From assembly GCF_018881605.1 (NCBI RefSeq), contig NZ_JACVPZ010000001.1, positions 124,001 through 188,000 on the forward strand: a stretch of DNA of 64,000 bases. Direction: 5' to 3'. Below, piece after piece: positions 1-8,778 of this stretch (its first letter is position 1; every line of letters begins with the position of its first letter). Source of the DNA: Polynucleobacter sp. UB-Tiil-W10 (GTDB taxonomy: Bacteria; Pseudomonadota; Gammaproteobacteria; Burkholderiales; Burkholderiaceae). Under the pieces are notes generated by a model. The model was not told the origin of the DNA and did no database searches. It worked only from the letters and a program-made list of their open reading frames with translations. The translations under genes and the position numbers were made by a program.

Positions 1-1
1 A

Positions 2-1327
2 GATATTCCTGCAGACGTTATGAATCGGGCCGAAGACTTATTGGTCGATTGGTTTGGTTCAGCTATTGCAGGTAAGGGCTCCCGTCCAGTAGAGCTCATT
101 ACGCAGTTCGCACAAAATATGGGTGGCTTTGATGCGGAACATTCTGGCCCTTCGGAGATTTTGGTTTCTCGTAAAACCTCCAGCCCTTTTTTAGCAGCCA
201 TGGCCAATGCTGCCGCATCTCACGTAGCAGAGCAAGATGACGTTCACAATGGCTCGGTCTTTCATCCAGCAACCGTCGTATTTCCGTCTGCGCTAGCTTG
301 TGCTCAAGCCATTGGCGCCTCTGGCGAAGATTTATTAGTTGCTGCAGTAGCGGGTTACGAAGTCGGTATTCGGGTTGGCGAATTTTTAGGTCGCTCTCAT
401 TACAAGGTGTTTCATACAACGGGAACTGCTGGCACATTAGCGGCAGCAGCAGCGGTTGGGCGCCTACTCAAACTCAAGCCCGAGCAAATGCTGCATGCCT
501 TGGGTTCTGCCGGCACACAGTCAGCAGGTCTTTGGGAATTTCTCCGCGATGCCGCCGACTCCAAACAACTCCATACGGCACATGCTGCTTCTGCTGGATT
601 AATGTCCGCCTACATTGCACAAACTGGCTTTACAGGGGCAGAGCATATTCTGGAAGGCAAGCAGGGCTTAGCAGCAGGCATGTCAAGCGATAGTGATCCA
701 AGCAGATTGGTTGACCGTTTAGGAAGTCGCTGGGCTTTGGCGGAGACGAGTTTTAAGTATTACGCTTCATGTCGTCATACACATCCTGCAGCCGATGCCC
801 TTCTTCAAGTAATGTTGGCAAACAATTTATCGCCTAAGGATATTGCCAAAGTAGAAACCTTGGTTCACCAAGGCGCTATTGATGTATTGGGTCCGGTAAC
901 TGACCCTGCCACCGTGCATCAATCTAAGTTCTCCATGGGAACGGTCCTAGCTTTAGTGGCACATTATCAATTTGCTGGCTTGCAAGAATTTGATCAACAC
1001 TTTCATGATGATGAAATCTGTGCATTCCGTGAGCGTGTCTCCATGACGCTAGATCCCGAAGTGGATGGCGCCTACCCACAGCGCTGGATCGGTAAAGTCA
1101 AAGTCTATTTAAACAATGGGCAAATTCTGGATGGTCGCGTAGATGAACCCAAGGGTGATCCTGGAAATACCCTGTCTCGCGCAGAGATAACCGATAAGGC
1201 AATGCGTCTTGCTGCCTTTAGCAGTGGCGCAAGTCCAGCAGAGATGAGTAAAGCAATTGATCTCTTGTGGAATATCCGCAAACAAGCCAAGATAGGTTTT
1301 TTACTTTCTTCCGCATCAGCTGCTTAA
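2..1327 (+). CDS. MmgE/PrpD family protein, 5' end outside the window
   Basis: The family includes 2-methylcitrate dehydratase PrpD and cis-aconitate decarboxylase, which dehydrate or decarboxylate small tricarboxylates in the cytoplasm. The first ATG lies at position 20, but the frame stays open to the window edge and reads DIPADV before it. This matches the conserved 'lP.dV...a...l.D..G...aG' start of the family, so a few dozen N-terminal residues are probably missing. Visible family marks are a helical N-terminal half with an ExDDxHxGxxxHP-like stretch (EQDDVHNGSVFHP, about residue 70 from the ATG) and the later KYYASCRHTHP segment. A CitE-like lyase follows after 27 bp and a Bug receptor after that, which suggests a small organic-acid catabolic unit. 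The substrate cannot be read from sequence. Confidence 0.88.
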   Translation, partial: DIPADVMNRAEDLLVDWFGSAIAGKGSRPVELITQFAQNMGGFDAEHSGPSEILVSRKTSSPFLAAMANAAASHVAEQDDVHNGSVFHPATVVFPSALACAQAIGASGEDLLVAAVAGYEVGIRVGEFLGRSHYKVFHTTGTAGTLAAAAAVGRLLKLKPEQMLHALGSAGTQSAGLWEFLRDAADSKQLHTAHAASAGLMSAYIAQTGFTGAEHILEGKQGLAAGMSSDSDPSRLVDRLGSRWALAETSFKYYASCRHTHPAADALLQVMLANNLSPKDIAKVETLVHQGAIDVLGPVTDPATVHQSKFSMGTVLALVAHYQFAGLQEFDQHFHDDEICAFRERVSMTLDPEVDGAYPQRWIGKVKVYLNNGQILDGRVDEPKGDPGNTLSRAEITDKAMRLAAFSSGASPAEMSKAIDLLWNIRKQAKIGFLLSSASAA

Positions 1328-1354
1328 CAAAAAACTCTTATTTTCTAAGTTGAT

Positions 1355-2200
1355 ATGAATCCACTCGAAACACCACTAGGCTTTAGCACTAACTTTCTAT
1401 TTGTACCGGGCACTCGTCCAGAACGTTTTATGAAGGCCCTGGATAGTGGTGCAAGCGGAGTTGTATTAGATCTAGAAGACGCTGTTGCGCAAGAAGATAA
1501 AGTCATTGCACGCGATGCTATTCGAACTGCATGGTCTAGTTTTAGTCCCGAGCAAAAGAAACGCCTAGTGATTCGCACAAACTCACCCGGTAGCAAGTAT
1601 TACGCTGCAGATTTAATTTTGGCTCAGGAGCTTCAAGTTGCCTGCTTATTAATCCCAAAAAGTGAATCGTGTGACCAAGTTAATGGCGCCGCCCTAATAC
1701 TTCCCAATACCGCAATCATTCCCATGATTGAAACTGCGGTTGGCTTAGATCAGTTAAAAGAGATTGCAAACTCTAATCAAGTGATTCGACTTGCTTTAGG
1801 TAATTTAGATTTACAGGCCGATCTAGGTATGGTGTGTGACCGTCAAGAAACAGAGTTACAAACTGCACGCTATCAAATCGTCTTAGCCTCTCGCCTTGCG
1901 CAGATTGCCCCTCCAATTGATGGGGTTACGCCATCTACTGATGATATTGAGCGCATCACTGATGATGCTGAGCGCGCAAAACGTATGGGCTTTGGTGGGA
2001 AACTCTGCATTCATCCTAAGCAGGTAGAAATCGTCATCAAAGCATTTACCCCAACAGAGGAAGAGTTGGCTTGGGCTCACCGTGTTATTGAAGCCGATAA
2101 GGCTTCCAAAGGTGGTGCTGTGAAGCTAGATGGTCGCATGATTGATCGACCAGTTGTTCTCTTGGCCCAAAGAACCCTGGCAATTACTGGTAAACACTAG
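1355..2200 (+). CDS. HpcH/HpaI aldolase / citrate lyase beta-like (CitE) CoA-ester lyase
   Basis: This is a single TIM-barrel protein of 281 aa, the usual length for CitE-like enzymes. These cleave 3-hydroxy-dicarboxylyl-CoA esters such as citramalyl-CoA or malyl-CoA into acetyl-CoA plus a 2-oxo acid. Recognisable blocks are FVPGTRPERF near the start, VLDLEDAV, IPMIETAVGL with the Mg-binding Glu, LALGNLDLQADLG with the Mg-binding Asp, and GKLCIHPKQV near the C-terminus. It follows the PrpD-like gene by 27 bp and is probably cotranscribed. There is no citrate lyase alpha or gamma gene here, so it is a stand-alone lyase rather than a citrate lyase subunit. Confidence 0.88.
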   Translation: MNPLETPLGFSTNFLFVPGTRPERFMKALDSGASGVVLDLEDAVAQEDKVIARDAIRTAWSSFSPEQKKRLVIRTNSPGSKYYAADLILAQELQVACLLIPKSESCDQVNGAALILPNTAIIPMIETAVGLDQLKEIANSNQVIRLALGNLDLQADLGMVCDRQETELQTARYQIVLASRLAQIAPPIDGVTPSTDDIERITDDAERAKRMGFGGKLCIHPKQVEIVIKAFTPTEEELAWAHRVIEADKASKGGAVKLDGRMIDRPVVLLAQRTLAITGKH

Positions 2201-2269
2201 GGTTATTAAAGGCAAATAAGTTCTAAAACTGGCAAAATTGGTCTACATAAAAAGAAGATGGAGACCACG

Positions 2270-3259
2270 ATGCAAATGAAGAAATTCTTATTTTCAGGAA
2301 TCGCTGCCGCCCTCACGGCTGGCGCATTTCTAAGTACTAGCGCCCTCGCTCAAAACAATTGGCCTACTAAGTCAATCACCTTAGTCGTTCCCTTTGCTGC
2401 TGGCGGACCAACCGATACTGTTGCTCGTTTGATTGCAGTTCCTATGGGTCAATCGCTCGGCCAAACAGTGATTGTTGAAAACGTCAACGGTGCCGGTGGA
2501 ACCATTGCTAGCACTAAGGTTGCACGTGCTGCTCCTGACGGTTACACCATCTACCTTCATCATATGGGCATGGCTACAGCAAATGCACTGTATGACAAGC
2601 TGCCATATGATCCTTTGCAAAACTTTGACTATATTGGCCAAGTGGCTGACGTACCAATGGTGCTCTTAGGCAAAAAAGATTTGCCAGCCAACAACTTTAA
2701 AGAGCTCGAAGCCTATATCAAAGCGAACGGCTCCAAAGTCACCATGGCTAATGCAGGACCTGGCGCTGTTTCTCAACTTTGCGGACTCTTGTTTCAGAGT
2801 CGCATGGGTGTCAAGCTAACCAACATTCCTTACAAAGGCACTGGACCCGCACTTACTGATTTGCTAGGCGGCCAAGTGGATTTACTTTGCGATCAAACCA
2901 CCCAAACCATTCCTTACATCAAGGATGGACGCGTCAAGGCTTTCGGAACAACTACCTTAAAGCGCTTACCTGCAATTCCTAACGTCCCGACTTTGGATGA
3001 ACAAGGTCTAAAAGGTTTTGAAGTGAAAGTCTGGCATGGCATGTACACACCAAAAGGCGTTCCTAAGCCTATCTTGGATAAATTAAATGCTGCCTTGAAA
3101 AAAGCACTCAATACTCCTGATGTGAGAAAACGATTAGAGGATGCCAATATTGATATCGTCTCTCCAGATAAGATGACTCCAACTGGACTCAAGTCACATC
3201 TGGAGGCTGAAATTAATAGATGGGGACCGATCATTCGTAAGTCCAATATTGCAGACTAA
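2270..3259 (+). CDS. Bug family (TctC-like) extracytoplasmic solute-binding protein
   Basis: This is a periplasmic receptor of the tripartite tricarboxylate transporter type, 329 aa. The N-terminus is a clear Sec signal peptide ending at ALAQ. The mature part opens with the family block WPTKSITLVVPFAAGGPTDT and has NVNGAGGTIAS soon after. An ATG 12 bases upstream is in frame, but GGAG six bases before the ATG used here fits a ribosome site better. Bug receptors are hugely expanded in Burkholderiales and usually lack adjacent TctA/TctB, as here. The two enzyme genes upstream suggest a carboxylate ligand. A strong hairpin terminator follows. Confidence 0.9.
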   Translation: MQMKKFLFSGIAAALTAGAFLSTSALAQNNWPTKSITLVVPFAAGGPTDTVARLIAVPMGQSLGQTVIVENVNGAGGTIASTKVARAAPDGYTIYLHHMGMATANALYDKLPYDPLQNFDYIGQVADVPMVLLGKKDLPANNFKELEAYIKANGSKVTMANAGPGAVSQLCGLLFQSRMGVKLTNIPYKGTGPALTDLLGGQVDLLCDQTTQTIPYIKDGRVKAFGTTTLKRLPAIPNVPTLDEQGLKGFEVKVWHGMYTPKGVPKPILDKLNAALKKALNTPDVRKRLEDANIDIVSPDKMTPTGLKSHLEAEINRWGPIIRKSNIAD

Positions 3260-3273
3260 GCTTTAGTCGCATC

Positions 3274-3310
3274 AAACAAAAAAGCCGGCATGATGCTGGC
3301 TTTTTTGTTT
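3274..3310. terminator. Rho-independent terminator, near-symmetric
   Basis: A 16-bp stem (one G-T pair), with A-rich outer left arm and T-rich outer right arm, flanks a 5-base loop. It ends the Bug receptor transcript. Its symmetry could also serve the leftward gene that ends 28 bp further on. Confidence 0.85.
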
Positions 3311-3337
3311 CTGTACTCTATTGAGCTGGGCTATGTA

Positions 3338-3952
3338 TTAACCTGGTCTGAATAAGTACCCAGAGCGAGCCCTCTCCCGACGCTTTCTGCGAATCATTCC
3401 AACAAAGGCGAACAAAGCCCAGATAGCCAAGAACGGATCAAGCAGATAGTCCCAAAGATTAGCCGACTCATGCCAATGGGCCGCCCAGGCAATGATGGCG
3501 ATGGCTATGATCCAAACGCCCTTACTCCAGTTTGCCAATCCGCAGACCAGGGCAAAAAATAGCGCTGTCACTAGAAATGCAATCGATCCATATCCCCATG
3601 CATACGGATCAATCATCCCAGCACCTAAGGCGAATGGATAAAAGCATAAAGAGATGATTGCCACTGCAAATTTAAACGCAAACGGCACGGGTTTATACGA
3701 TGGCAGCAATGTACTCCATAACAGTAGAGACAAGACAATACTCAGATCGCCAGTTGCGCCACGAATGTAAGCAACTAAGGGCAAATTCATACCCATGGGC
3801 CAAAATAAAATATTGCCAATCAGAAGCACTAAAAATGCTTTTACGAAAAATGGAAAGCTATTTGGAGAAAACCTTTCCAATAACCAAGTACACGCTACTG
3901 CACACGTTAGGGATAACTCAATCAACACCAAGGATTGCATTAAAGAATTCAT
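3338..3952 (-). CDS. Hypothetical multi-pass membrane protein
   Basis: This 204-aa protein is very hydrophobic, with about six predicted helices and a basic cytoplasmic tail (RRKRRERARSG). I recognise no catalytic motif. Its ATG overlaps the stop codon of the sialidase-like gene upstream by one base (TAATG), so it is the last gene of a translationally coupled three-gene leftward operon behind an ArnT-like glycosyltransferase. A role in handling or exporting a lipid-linked or surface sugar is inferred only from that context. Confidence 0.75.
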   Translation of the reverse strand: MNSLMQSLVLIELSLTCAVACTWLLERFSPNSFPFFVKAFLVLLIGNILFWPMGMNLPLVAYIRGATGDLSIVLSLLLWSTLLPSYKPVPFAFKFAVAIISLCFYPFALGAGMIDPYAWGYGSIAFLVTALFFALVCGLANWSKGVWIIAIAIIAWAAHWHESANLWDYLLDPFLAIWALFAFVGMIRRKRRERARSGYLFRPG

Positions 3953-5187
3953 TATTGCGCCTCCTGATGTGGAGCATCCACTTCTGCTGACTGTAACTTA
4001 CTGAAAGCGTGCTTTAGCCAAGCGCCAGAAAAATAGCGATGGCGAATCTTTTTACGGTGCCAGGTATATACCAAATGGGCATCATCGCCATTAACTGTAA
4101 GCAAGTATGGGTAGGAGAATTCTTTACGTTGAGCATCAGGTAATGCCTCGTCATCCTCTAAGACCTCGACGGTTTGCCACTGCCCAGATTTAGTATCGCT
4201 CATTAGCAAGACCAAGCGATATCGGCCAGATTCAATATTATTGAGAACCAAAACGCGTGCACCATTTTTTAGAATCAGTCCAGTAACCGCTGAATTGGGA
4301 TTGGCGATCGGCAAATCCTCTGACTGCTGCCAACTTTGACCAGCATCTTGGGTTCGACTAACTGGTATTTGTTTTGGCAAACCTGCACTACGCGTTTGAC
4401 GAAAATAAGCGCTAGCATCCTGTGCATCATTTACAAATACGAGTGGCTGAATTGCACTACGACCAGAACTCATGCGACGCTTATCAATTACTTGCCCTGC
4501 ATCTATCCTCAAGAATTCACCAAAGCGCCCTATCCATTCGTGATAGGCCGGCATACCTAAGAGGCCATCAGCAAACAGAACGCTCGGCGATTTCACTAGC
4601 GTGCTTAAGTTCAACAAAGGGGAGCTAATCAAGCGCTGTGGATTGCTCCATGTCAAACCTTCATCATCAGAAGTCATCGTAGAAATTGAGCTCCCAGCCC
4701 AACCGCCAATAGAAACGGTCACAAAAAATAATTGCAGTCGTCCATCGGATAGTCTTGCAGGCACGGGATTGCCTAGCTTGGCGATGTAGCGTGCAAGACC
4801 CTTCTCTGCACTAATGCGGTCCATGACAACGGTGGGCGCACTCCACTCGGCAGATTTCGAGTCATATACAGAGCTATAGATCGATACATCCGCGGCACCT
4901 TCGCGACTACCAGAAAACCAAAATGCCCTCACTGCACCATCCTTGAGGGCAATCAATGATGCCGCATGAACTGAGGCAGCGCCTGTATCTGGTAACCAAT
5001 TGGATTGCGGCACTGGAATGCCAGTCTTTATTTCACCTTTTGTTTTAGCAGTGGCGGACTCTTCAATCCCGTCATCTATTTGAAAAGGCGAAACCGCAAA
5101 TGGCGCCCAAGCAGGACGACTATCAATATGCAGAAAGCCAATCACTGCAGCAAGCAACAGAAAACAAAGGGCAATGACACGACTCAT
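3952..5187 (-). CDS. Sialidase-like BNR/Asp-box protein, membrane anchored
   Basis: This 411-aa protein has an N-terminal hydrophobic segment (residues 4-20) and then a six-bladed propeller-type sequence. Two Asp boxes are readable, SDDEGLTW at 173-180 and SRTQDAGQSW at about 278-286. This is the fold of neuraminidases and related glycosidases. The classical FRIP motif of GH33 sialidases is not evident, so enzymatic activity is uncertain. It overlaps the upstream glycosyltransferase by four bases (ATGA) and the downstream membrane protein by one, so the three are co-produced. It probably acts on the periplasmic side. Confidence 0.75.
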   Translation of the reverse strand: MSRVIALCFLLLAAVIGFLHIDSRPAWAPFAVSPFQIDDGIEESATAKTKGEIKTGIPVPQSNWLPDTGAASVHAASLIALKDGAVRAFWFSGSREGAADVSIYSSVYDSKSAEWSAPTVVMDRISAEKGLARYIAKLGNPVPARLSDGRLQLFFVTVSIGGWAGSSISTMTSDDEGLTWSNPQRLISSPLLNLSTLVKSPSVLFADGLLGMPAYHEWIGRFGEFLRIDAGQVIDKRRMSSGRSAIQPLVFVNDAQDASAYFRQTRSAGLPKQIPVSRTQDAGQSWQQSEDLPIANPNSAVTGLILKNGARVLVLNNIESGRYRLVLLMSDTKSGQWQTVEVLEDDEALPDAQRKEFSYPYLLTVNGDDAHLVYTWHRKKIRHRYFSGAWLKHAFSKLQSAEVDAPHQEAQ

Positions 5188-6905
5188 CTACAAACATCCT
5201 TCAGATTTGATAAATTGGGGATGGGTGCTGGTGTAGAAACCAAATATTCATTTACAAATAAATGTTTACCTATCTGCCCCATTAGCATCTCAGTAATTTC
5301 TTCATTAGTGTGGCGCGCCCTCATTTCCATTCGCTGCCCAACGATCCGACAAGAATCGCAGAGTGTTGGCTGCACACCCAATGGAGCATGCACTGCTACC
5401 AAAGGATAAGCCGATGTAAGGGATGTAACATCACTAGCATCTTGGGCTAAATAACCATGTAGTTTTGCTCCCGGCATCAACAAACGATATTCCTCATCCT
5501 TGGCACGATAGTCACAAGGAACCCAAACATCCTTATCTTGCAACTGAGCAATGGTTTCTGCTGAATAGCGCCCTAAGCGCCCCTCTAAGGGAGCAAGGCT
5601 ACTCGTCAAAGCACAATAAACCAGAAAGCAAGCGGCTAAAGAGAGGGTTTTAGTGAAGTTTCGCTTAACCAAACCAAACAAGACAAGCAATATTCCAAAC
5701 GCCATGAGAATCCAATGGCAATAAGAGTAAGTCCATGAGCCTGTAGCACCCATCCATTGCGAGGACTGAAGATTTATGCCTATCCAGAGCAGTAGCGACA
5801 GCACCAACAACTGCAAGAGCAAGGCAATCCGAAATCCCCACAAGGGCAATCTATCCCAAGACAAAGCGATCAATGCTGCAAATGCTGGCATCACTGGCAA
5901 AAGATAGCGGCCCGAGCGTTGGCTAGGCAAACTAAACACAATCCAGAATGCTGCAATTAATAGCAGCAGCAGAACCTCTTCCAAACTCAGAAATCGACGT
6001 GTACGCCAGCACTGCATCAAGCTAGAAATCAAGACAAAACTAAATAAGCCTGCATTGGCTATCGTGGTCAGCATTAAAAGCCAAATACTGTCACCACCTC
6101 GAACTAGATCCATCAAATAACTTGACTGACGCGCCGCAAATTTACCCGCATTCTCACCCAATACAAATTCTTTCCATACAGCTTCTGGATTGGGGTCCAT
6201 GGCAAACCACAAGGCAAATACGCCAAGGGCAAGTACAGCAATCATGATTAACTTATATAGATCTTGAATAATGACCCTGGGAATACTCCACTGCCGCCAG
6301 CGCCAGTAATACAGCCCTAAGGCAAATGAGGCAGGAACGATGTAGGCAAACGATTTTGCAAATAAGGCGAGACCAAAACAAACTCCTGCCATGAGTGGAA
6401 AAAAGAATTTGGACTCAAATGCACACCTACCCCAATACAAGATTGCTAAAAATGGGAGTGAAATCCAAAATACTTCGGGTGGATCGGCTAGGAATGGTCG
6501 ACCATAGCGATATGTTGCAAAAAAGGAAAGCCAAACCAAGGCAGCCAATATTCCAGTTTGTGTTTTGCCACTAAACCGACGAACTGCTAAAAATAAGAAA
6601 AATGCTGTTAGCCCGGTATACAAAACACTAGGCCAACGTAAATTCGCGAGAGTCCATTCGCTTGCCCAATGGGTGCTCGCAATACCCTGCCAAAAAATAA
6701 GGGGTGGCTTGGTGTTTTTGATGCCATCCATTTCAGATTGAAGCGGTAACCAGTGACCCGAATCCGCCGTCATCCGCACAATATGCATATAGGGGTATTC
6801 ATCTCCATTTTTAGGCGCAAATCGGCTATCCAAACCATAAAGGTAGGTAAATACACCTAAAAGGACTATCAATAAGGCTGAACGGTAAGAAAATGAAGCT
6901 CGCAT
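5184..6905 (-). CDS. ArnT/PMT-like (GT39/GT83 type) membrane glycosyltransferase
   Basis: This 573-aa protein has a dozen or so hydrophobic segments and a first periplasmic loop carrying an acidic pair (NGDEYPY, about residues 33-39), the arrangement of ArnT and protein O-mannosyltransferases. These enzymes use polyprenyl-phosphate sugars as donors and modify lipid A or proteins in the periplasm. The C-terminal third is a soluble or loop region. It is the first gene of the operon with the sialidase-like and membrane genes. The acceptor is unknown. No arn sugar-synthesis genes lie nearby, so I do not call it arnT. Confidence 0.8.
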   Translation of the reverse strand: MRASFSYRSALLIVLLGVFTYLYGLDSRFAPKNGDEYPYMHIVRMTADSGHWLPLQSEMDGIKNTKPPLIFWQGIASTHWASEWTLANLRWPSVLYTGLTAFFLFLAVRRFSGKTQTGILAALVWLSFFATYRYGRPFLADPPEVFWISLPFLAILYWGRCAFESKFFFPLMAGVCFGLALFAKSFAYIVPASFALGLYYWRWRQWSIPRVIIQDLYKLIMIAVLALGVFALWFAMDPNPEAVWKEFVLGENAGKFAARQSSYLMDLVRGGDSIWLLMLTTIANAGLFSFVLISSLMQCWRTRRFLSLEEVLLLLLIAAFWIVFSLPSQRSGRYLLPVMPAFAALIALSWDRLPLWGFRIALLLQLLVLSLLLWIGINLQSSQWMGATGSWTYSYCHWILMAFGILLVLFGLVKRNFTKTLSLAACFLVYCALTSSLAPLEGRLGRYSAETIAQLQDKDVWVPCDYRAKDEEYRLLMPGAKLHGYLAQDASDVTSLTSAYPLVAVHAPLGVQPTLCDSCRIVGQRMEMRARHTNEEITEMLMGQIGKHLFVNEYLVSTPAPIPNLSNLKDVCR

Positions 6906-7086
6906 TCCTATAGTTTATAGGGCTTACTAGAAACTTGAATATAAATAGCGGTAACTGGATTTTTGAATGAGCTTATGAAAAATACATCTGAAATGAGTGC
7001 CCTATTTCAGCGCCTTCTTGTTTAAGATGCTATCAACGCAATACGTAATTCATTACCCAGAAATATTCTGAACGGAGACAGACTTT

Positions 7087-7422
7087 ATGCGAGCAAAGCT
7101 TTTAAAACCCGCAGTCTTATTGTCAATCTATATTGGCATAAGTTATTGGAGCGGAAGCGCTCTTGCCCAAAATACCGATGCGAGCAATTTATATAAACGC
7201 AGCCTTGCAGCTACCTGTGCCAATTGCCATGGAACCGATGGTAAGGGTGTCGTTGATGGCGGAATGCCGCTGATCAATAACCTTACTAGCGAACAAATGC
7301 TAGCTCAACTGAAAGCATTTAAATCTGGTGCACGTGAAGGCACCATCATGCCCCAATTAACCAAGGGCTACACAGACGAGCAACTCGAAACCATCGCCAA
7401 TCAACTTGGCAAGAAACAATAA
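7087..7422 (+). CDS. Class I c-type cytochrome, FccA-like small subunit
   Basis: This is a secreted monoheme cytochrome of 111 aa with a signal peptide ending near ALAQ. The heme site CANCH is at residues 44-48 and a distal Met in GTIMPQL lies near residue 90. GGAG precedes the ATG by nine bases. The next gene, 11 bp away, is the flavoprotein of flavocytochrome c sulfide dehydrogenase, so this is the likely electron-accepting partner. Classical FccA is diheme and about twice as long; this one has a single CxxCH. Confidence 0.88.
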   Translation: MRAKLLKPAVLLSIYIGISYWSGSALAQNTDASNLYKRSLAATCANCHGTDGKGVVDGGMPLINNLTSEQMLAQLKAFKSGAREGTIMPQLTKGYTDEQLETIANQLGKKQ

Positions 7423-7433
7423 GGAAGCACATC

Positions 7434-8708
7434 ATGGATCGTCGACACTTTATTGGGAACAGCGCAGCTGCCCTCGGCTTACTAGCCGGCTTCTCAGGCC
7501 AAGCTAAAGCCAGCTTACCGAAAGCAGAAATACTTGTCATTGGTGGCGGGTACGGGGGTGCTACTGCAGCTAAATATTTACGTCTGTTTTCTAACAACAC
7601 CGCTCAGGTGACTTTGATTGAACCAAACCCCACCTTTATTTCCTGCCCACTCTCAAACTTAGTTGTGGGTGGCTCACGCACCTTATCTGAACTTACCAGT
7701 TCTTATGACAACCTTAGCAAACGCCATGGGATCAAGATTATTCAAGATAGCGTGGCTAGCATGGATCCCGATAAGAAAACAGTCAAGCTCGCCTCTGGAA
7801 AAACCTTGCGCTATGACAAGGCAATTGTTTCTCCCGGTGTAACTTTGATGATGAACAGCATCGAAGGCTTATCTCAAGCCAATAAAGCAGGCGTTACTCT
7901 GCAGGCCTGGAAAGCAGGTCCTGAAACTACTGCCTTACATAAGCAACTTGCCTCTATGCGGGATGGCGGCACCTTTGCCATCAGCATTCCGGAAGCGCCA
8001 TATCGCTGCCCTCCTGGCCCCTATGAGCGTGCCTGCCAAGTAGCAAATTATCTAAAGCAGAACAAACCAAAATCAAAGGTTCTGATTTTGGATGCCAACC
8101 AAGATGTCACATCTAAAGGTGCGCTGTTTAAAAAAGTATGGGCAGAGCAGTATCCAGGAATGATTGAGTATTTACCAAAATACAATGTCACTGCTGTAGA
8201 TGCAAAAACAAAAACCATCAAATTTGAAGTGCAAGATGACATCAAGGCAGATGTATTAAATCTTCTGCCCGCAATGAGCGCTGGTGAGATTGCCGTTAAA
8301 ACTGGCTTAGCAAATTCCAATGGCCGCTGGGTGAATGTCAATTTCCTAAATTTTGAATCCACTGCGCAGAAGGATATTCATGTCTTAGGAGATTCAATTC
8401 AAGTCGCCTATGCAATGCCTAAATCGGGACATATGGCTAACCAGCACGCCAAAGTTGCTGCTGCTGCCATCGTGGCAGAACTCAGCGGCTGGGAAGTGAA
8501 CCCTGCTCCAGTGCTAACCAATACCTGCTACAGCTTTGTGAATGACCGGGAAGTTGTTCACGTCGCTAGCGTCCATCAATACAACGCCACTGAGAAAACC
8601 TTCAAGCCTGTTCCGGGATCGGGAGGACTATCTCCTGCCCCTTCCACCCTAGAAGGCGTCTATGCCTGGGGTTGGGCCCACAACATTTGGGCTGATAGTT
8701 TGGGCTAA
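7434..8708 (+). CDS. fccB: Flavocytochrome c sulfide dehydrogenase, flavoprotein subunit
   Basis: This FAD enzyme oxidises sulfide to sulfur in the periplasm and passes electrons to the heme subunit. It has 424 aa. The leader starts MDRRHFIG, a twin-arginine-like signal as in FccB/SoxF. The dinucleotide-binding motif VIGGGYGGATAA follows the cleavage region. RCPPGPYERAC in the middle and the C-terminal FCSD flavin-binding stretch (VNDREVVHVASVHQY) are family hallmarks. Cysteines suited to the active-site disulfide are present (in ISCP, RCPP, ERAC and NTCY). A strong terminator follows, so the transcript is the two-gene fccAB-like unit. Confidence 0.92.
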   Translation: MDRRHFIGNSAAALGLLAGFSGQAKASLPKAEILVIGGGYGGATAAKYLRLFSNNTAQVTLIEPNPTFISCPLSNLVVGGSRTLSELTSSYDNLSKRHGIKIIQDSVASMDPDKKTVKLASGKTLRYDKAIVSPGVTLMMNSIEGLSQANKAGVTLQAWKAGPETTALHKQLASMRDGGTFAISIPEAPYRCPPGPYERACQVANYLKQNKPKSKVLILDANQDVTSKGALFKKVWAEQYPGMIEYLPKYNVTAVDAKTKTIKFEVQDDIKADVLNLLPAMSAGEIAVKTGLANSNGRWVNVNFLNFESTAQKDIHVLGDSIQVAYAMPKSGHMANQHAKVAAAAIVAELSGWEVNPAPVLTNTCYSFVNDREVVHVASVHQYNATEKTFKPVPGSGGLSPAPSTLEGVYAWGWAHNIWADSLG

Positions 8709-8721
8709 AGTCTTTGCGCTC

Positions 8722-8753
8722 AATAAAAAGAGGCTCTTGGGCCTCTTTTTATT
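8722..8753. terminator. Rho-independent terminator after fccB
   Basis: A 13-bp perfect stem, A-rich on one side and T-rich on the other, has a 6-base loop. It ends the fccAB unit and, because it is symmetric, may also serve the convergent DUF3422 gene. Confidence 0.85.
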
Positions 8754-8778
8754 TACACCAATTTCCAAGTCACGATGA

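Noticed and set aside
6975-7025. 16-codon frame upstream of the cytochrome gene
   Set aside because: No good ribosome site and no terminator or conservation argument.
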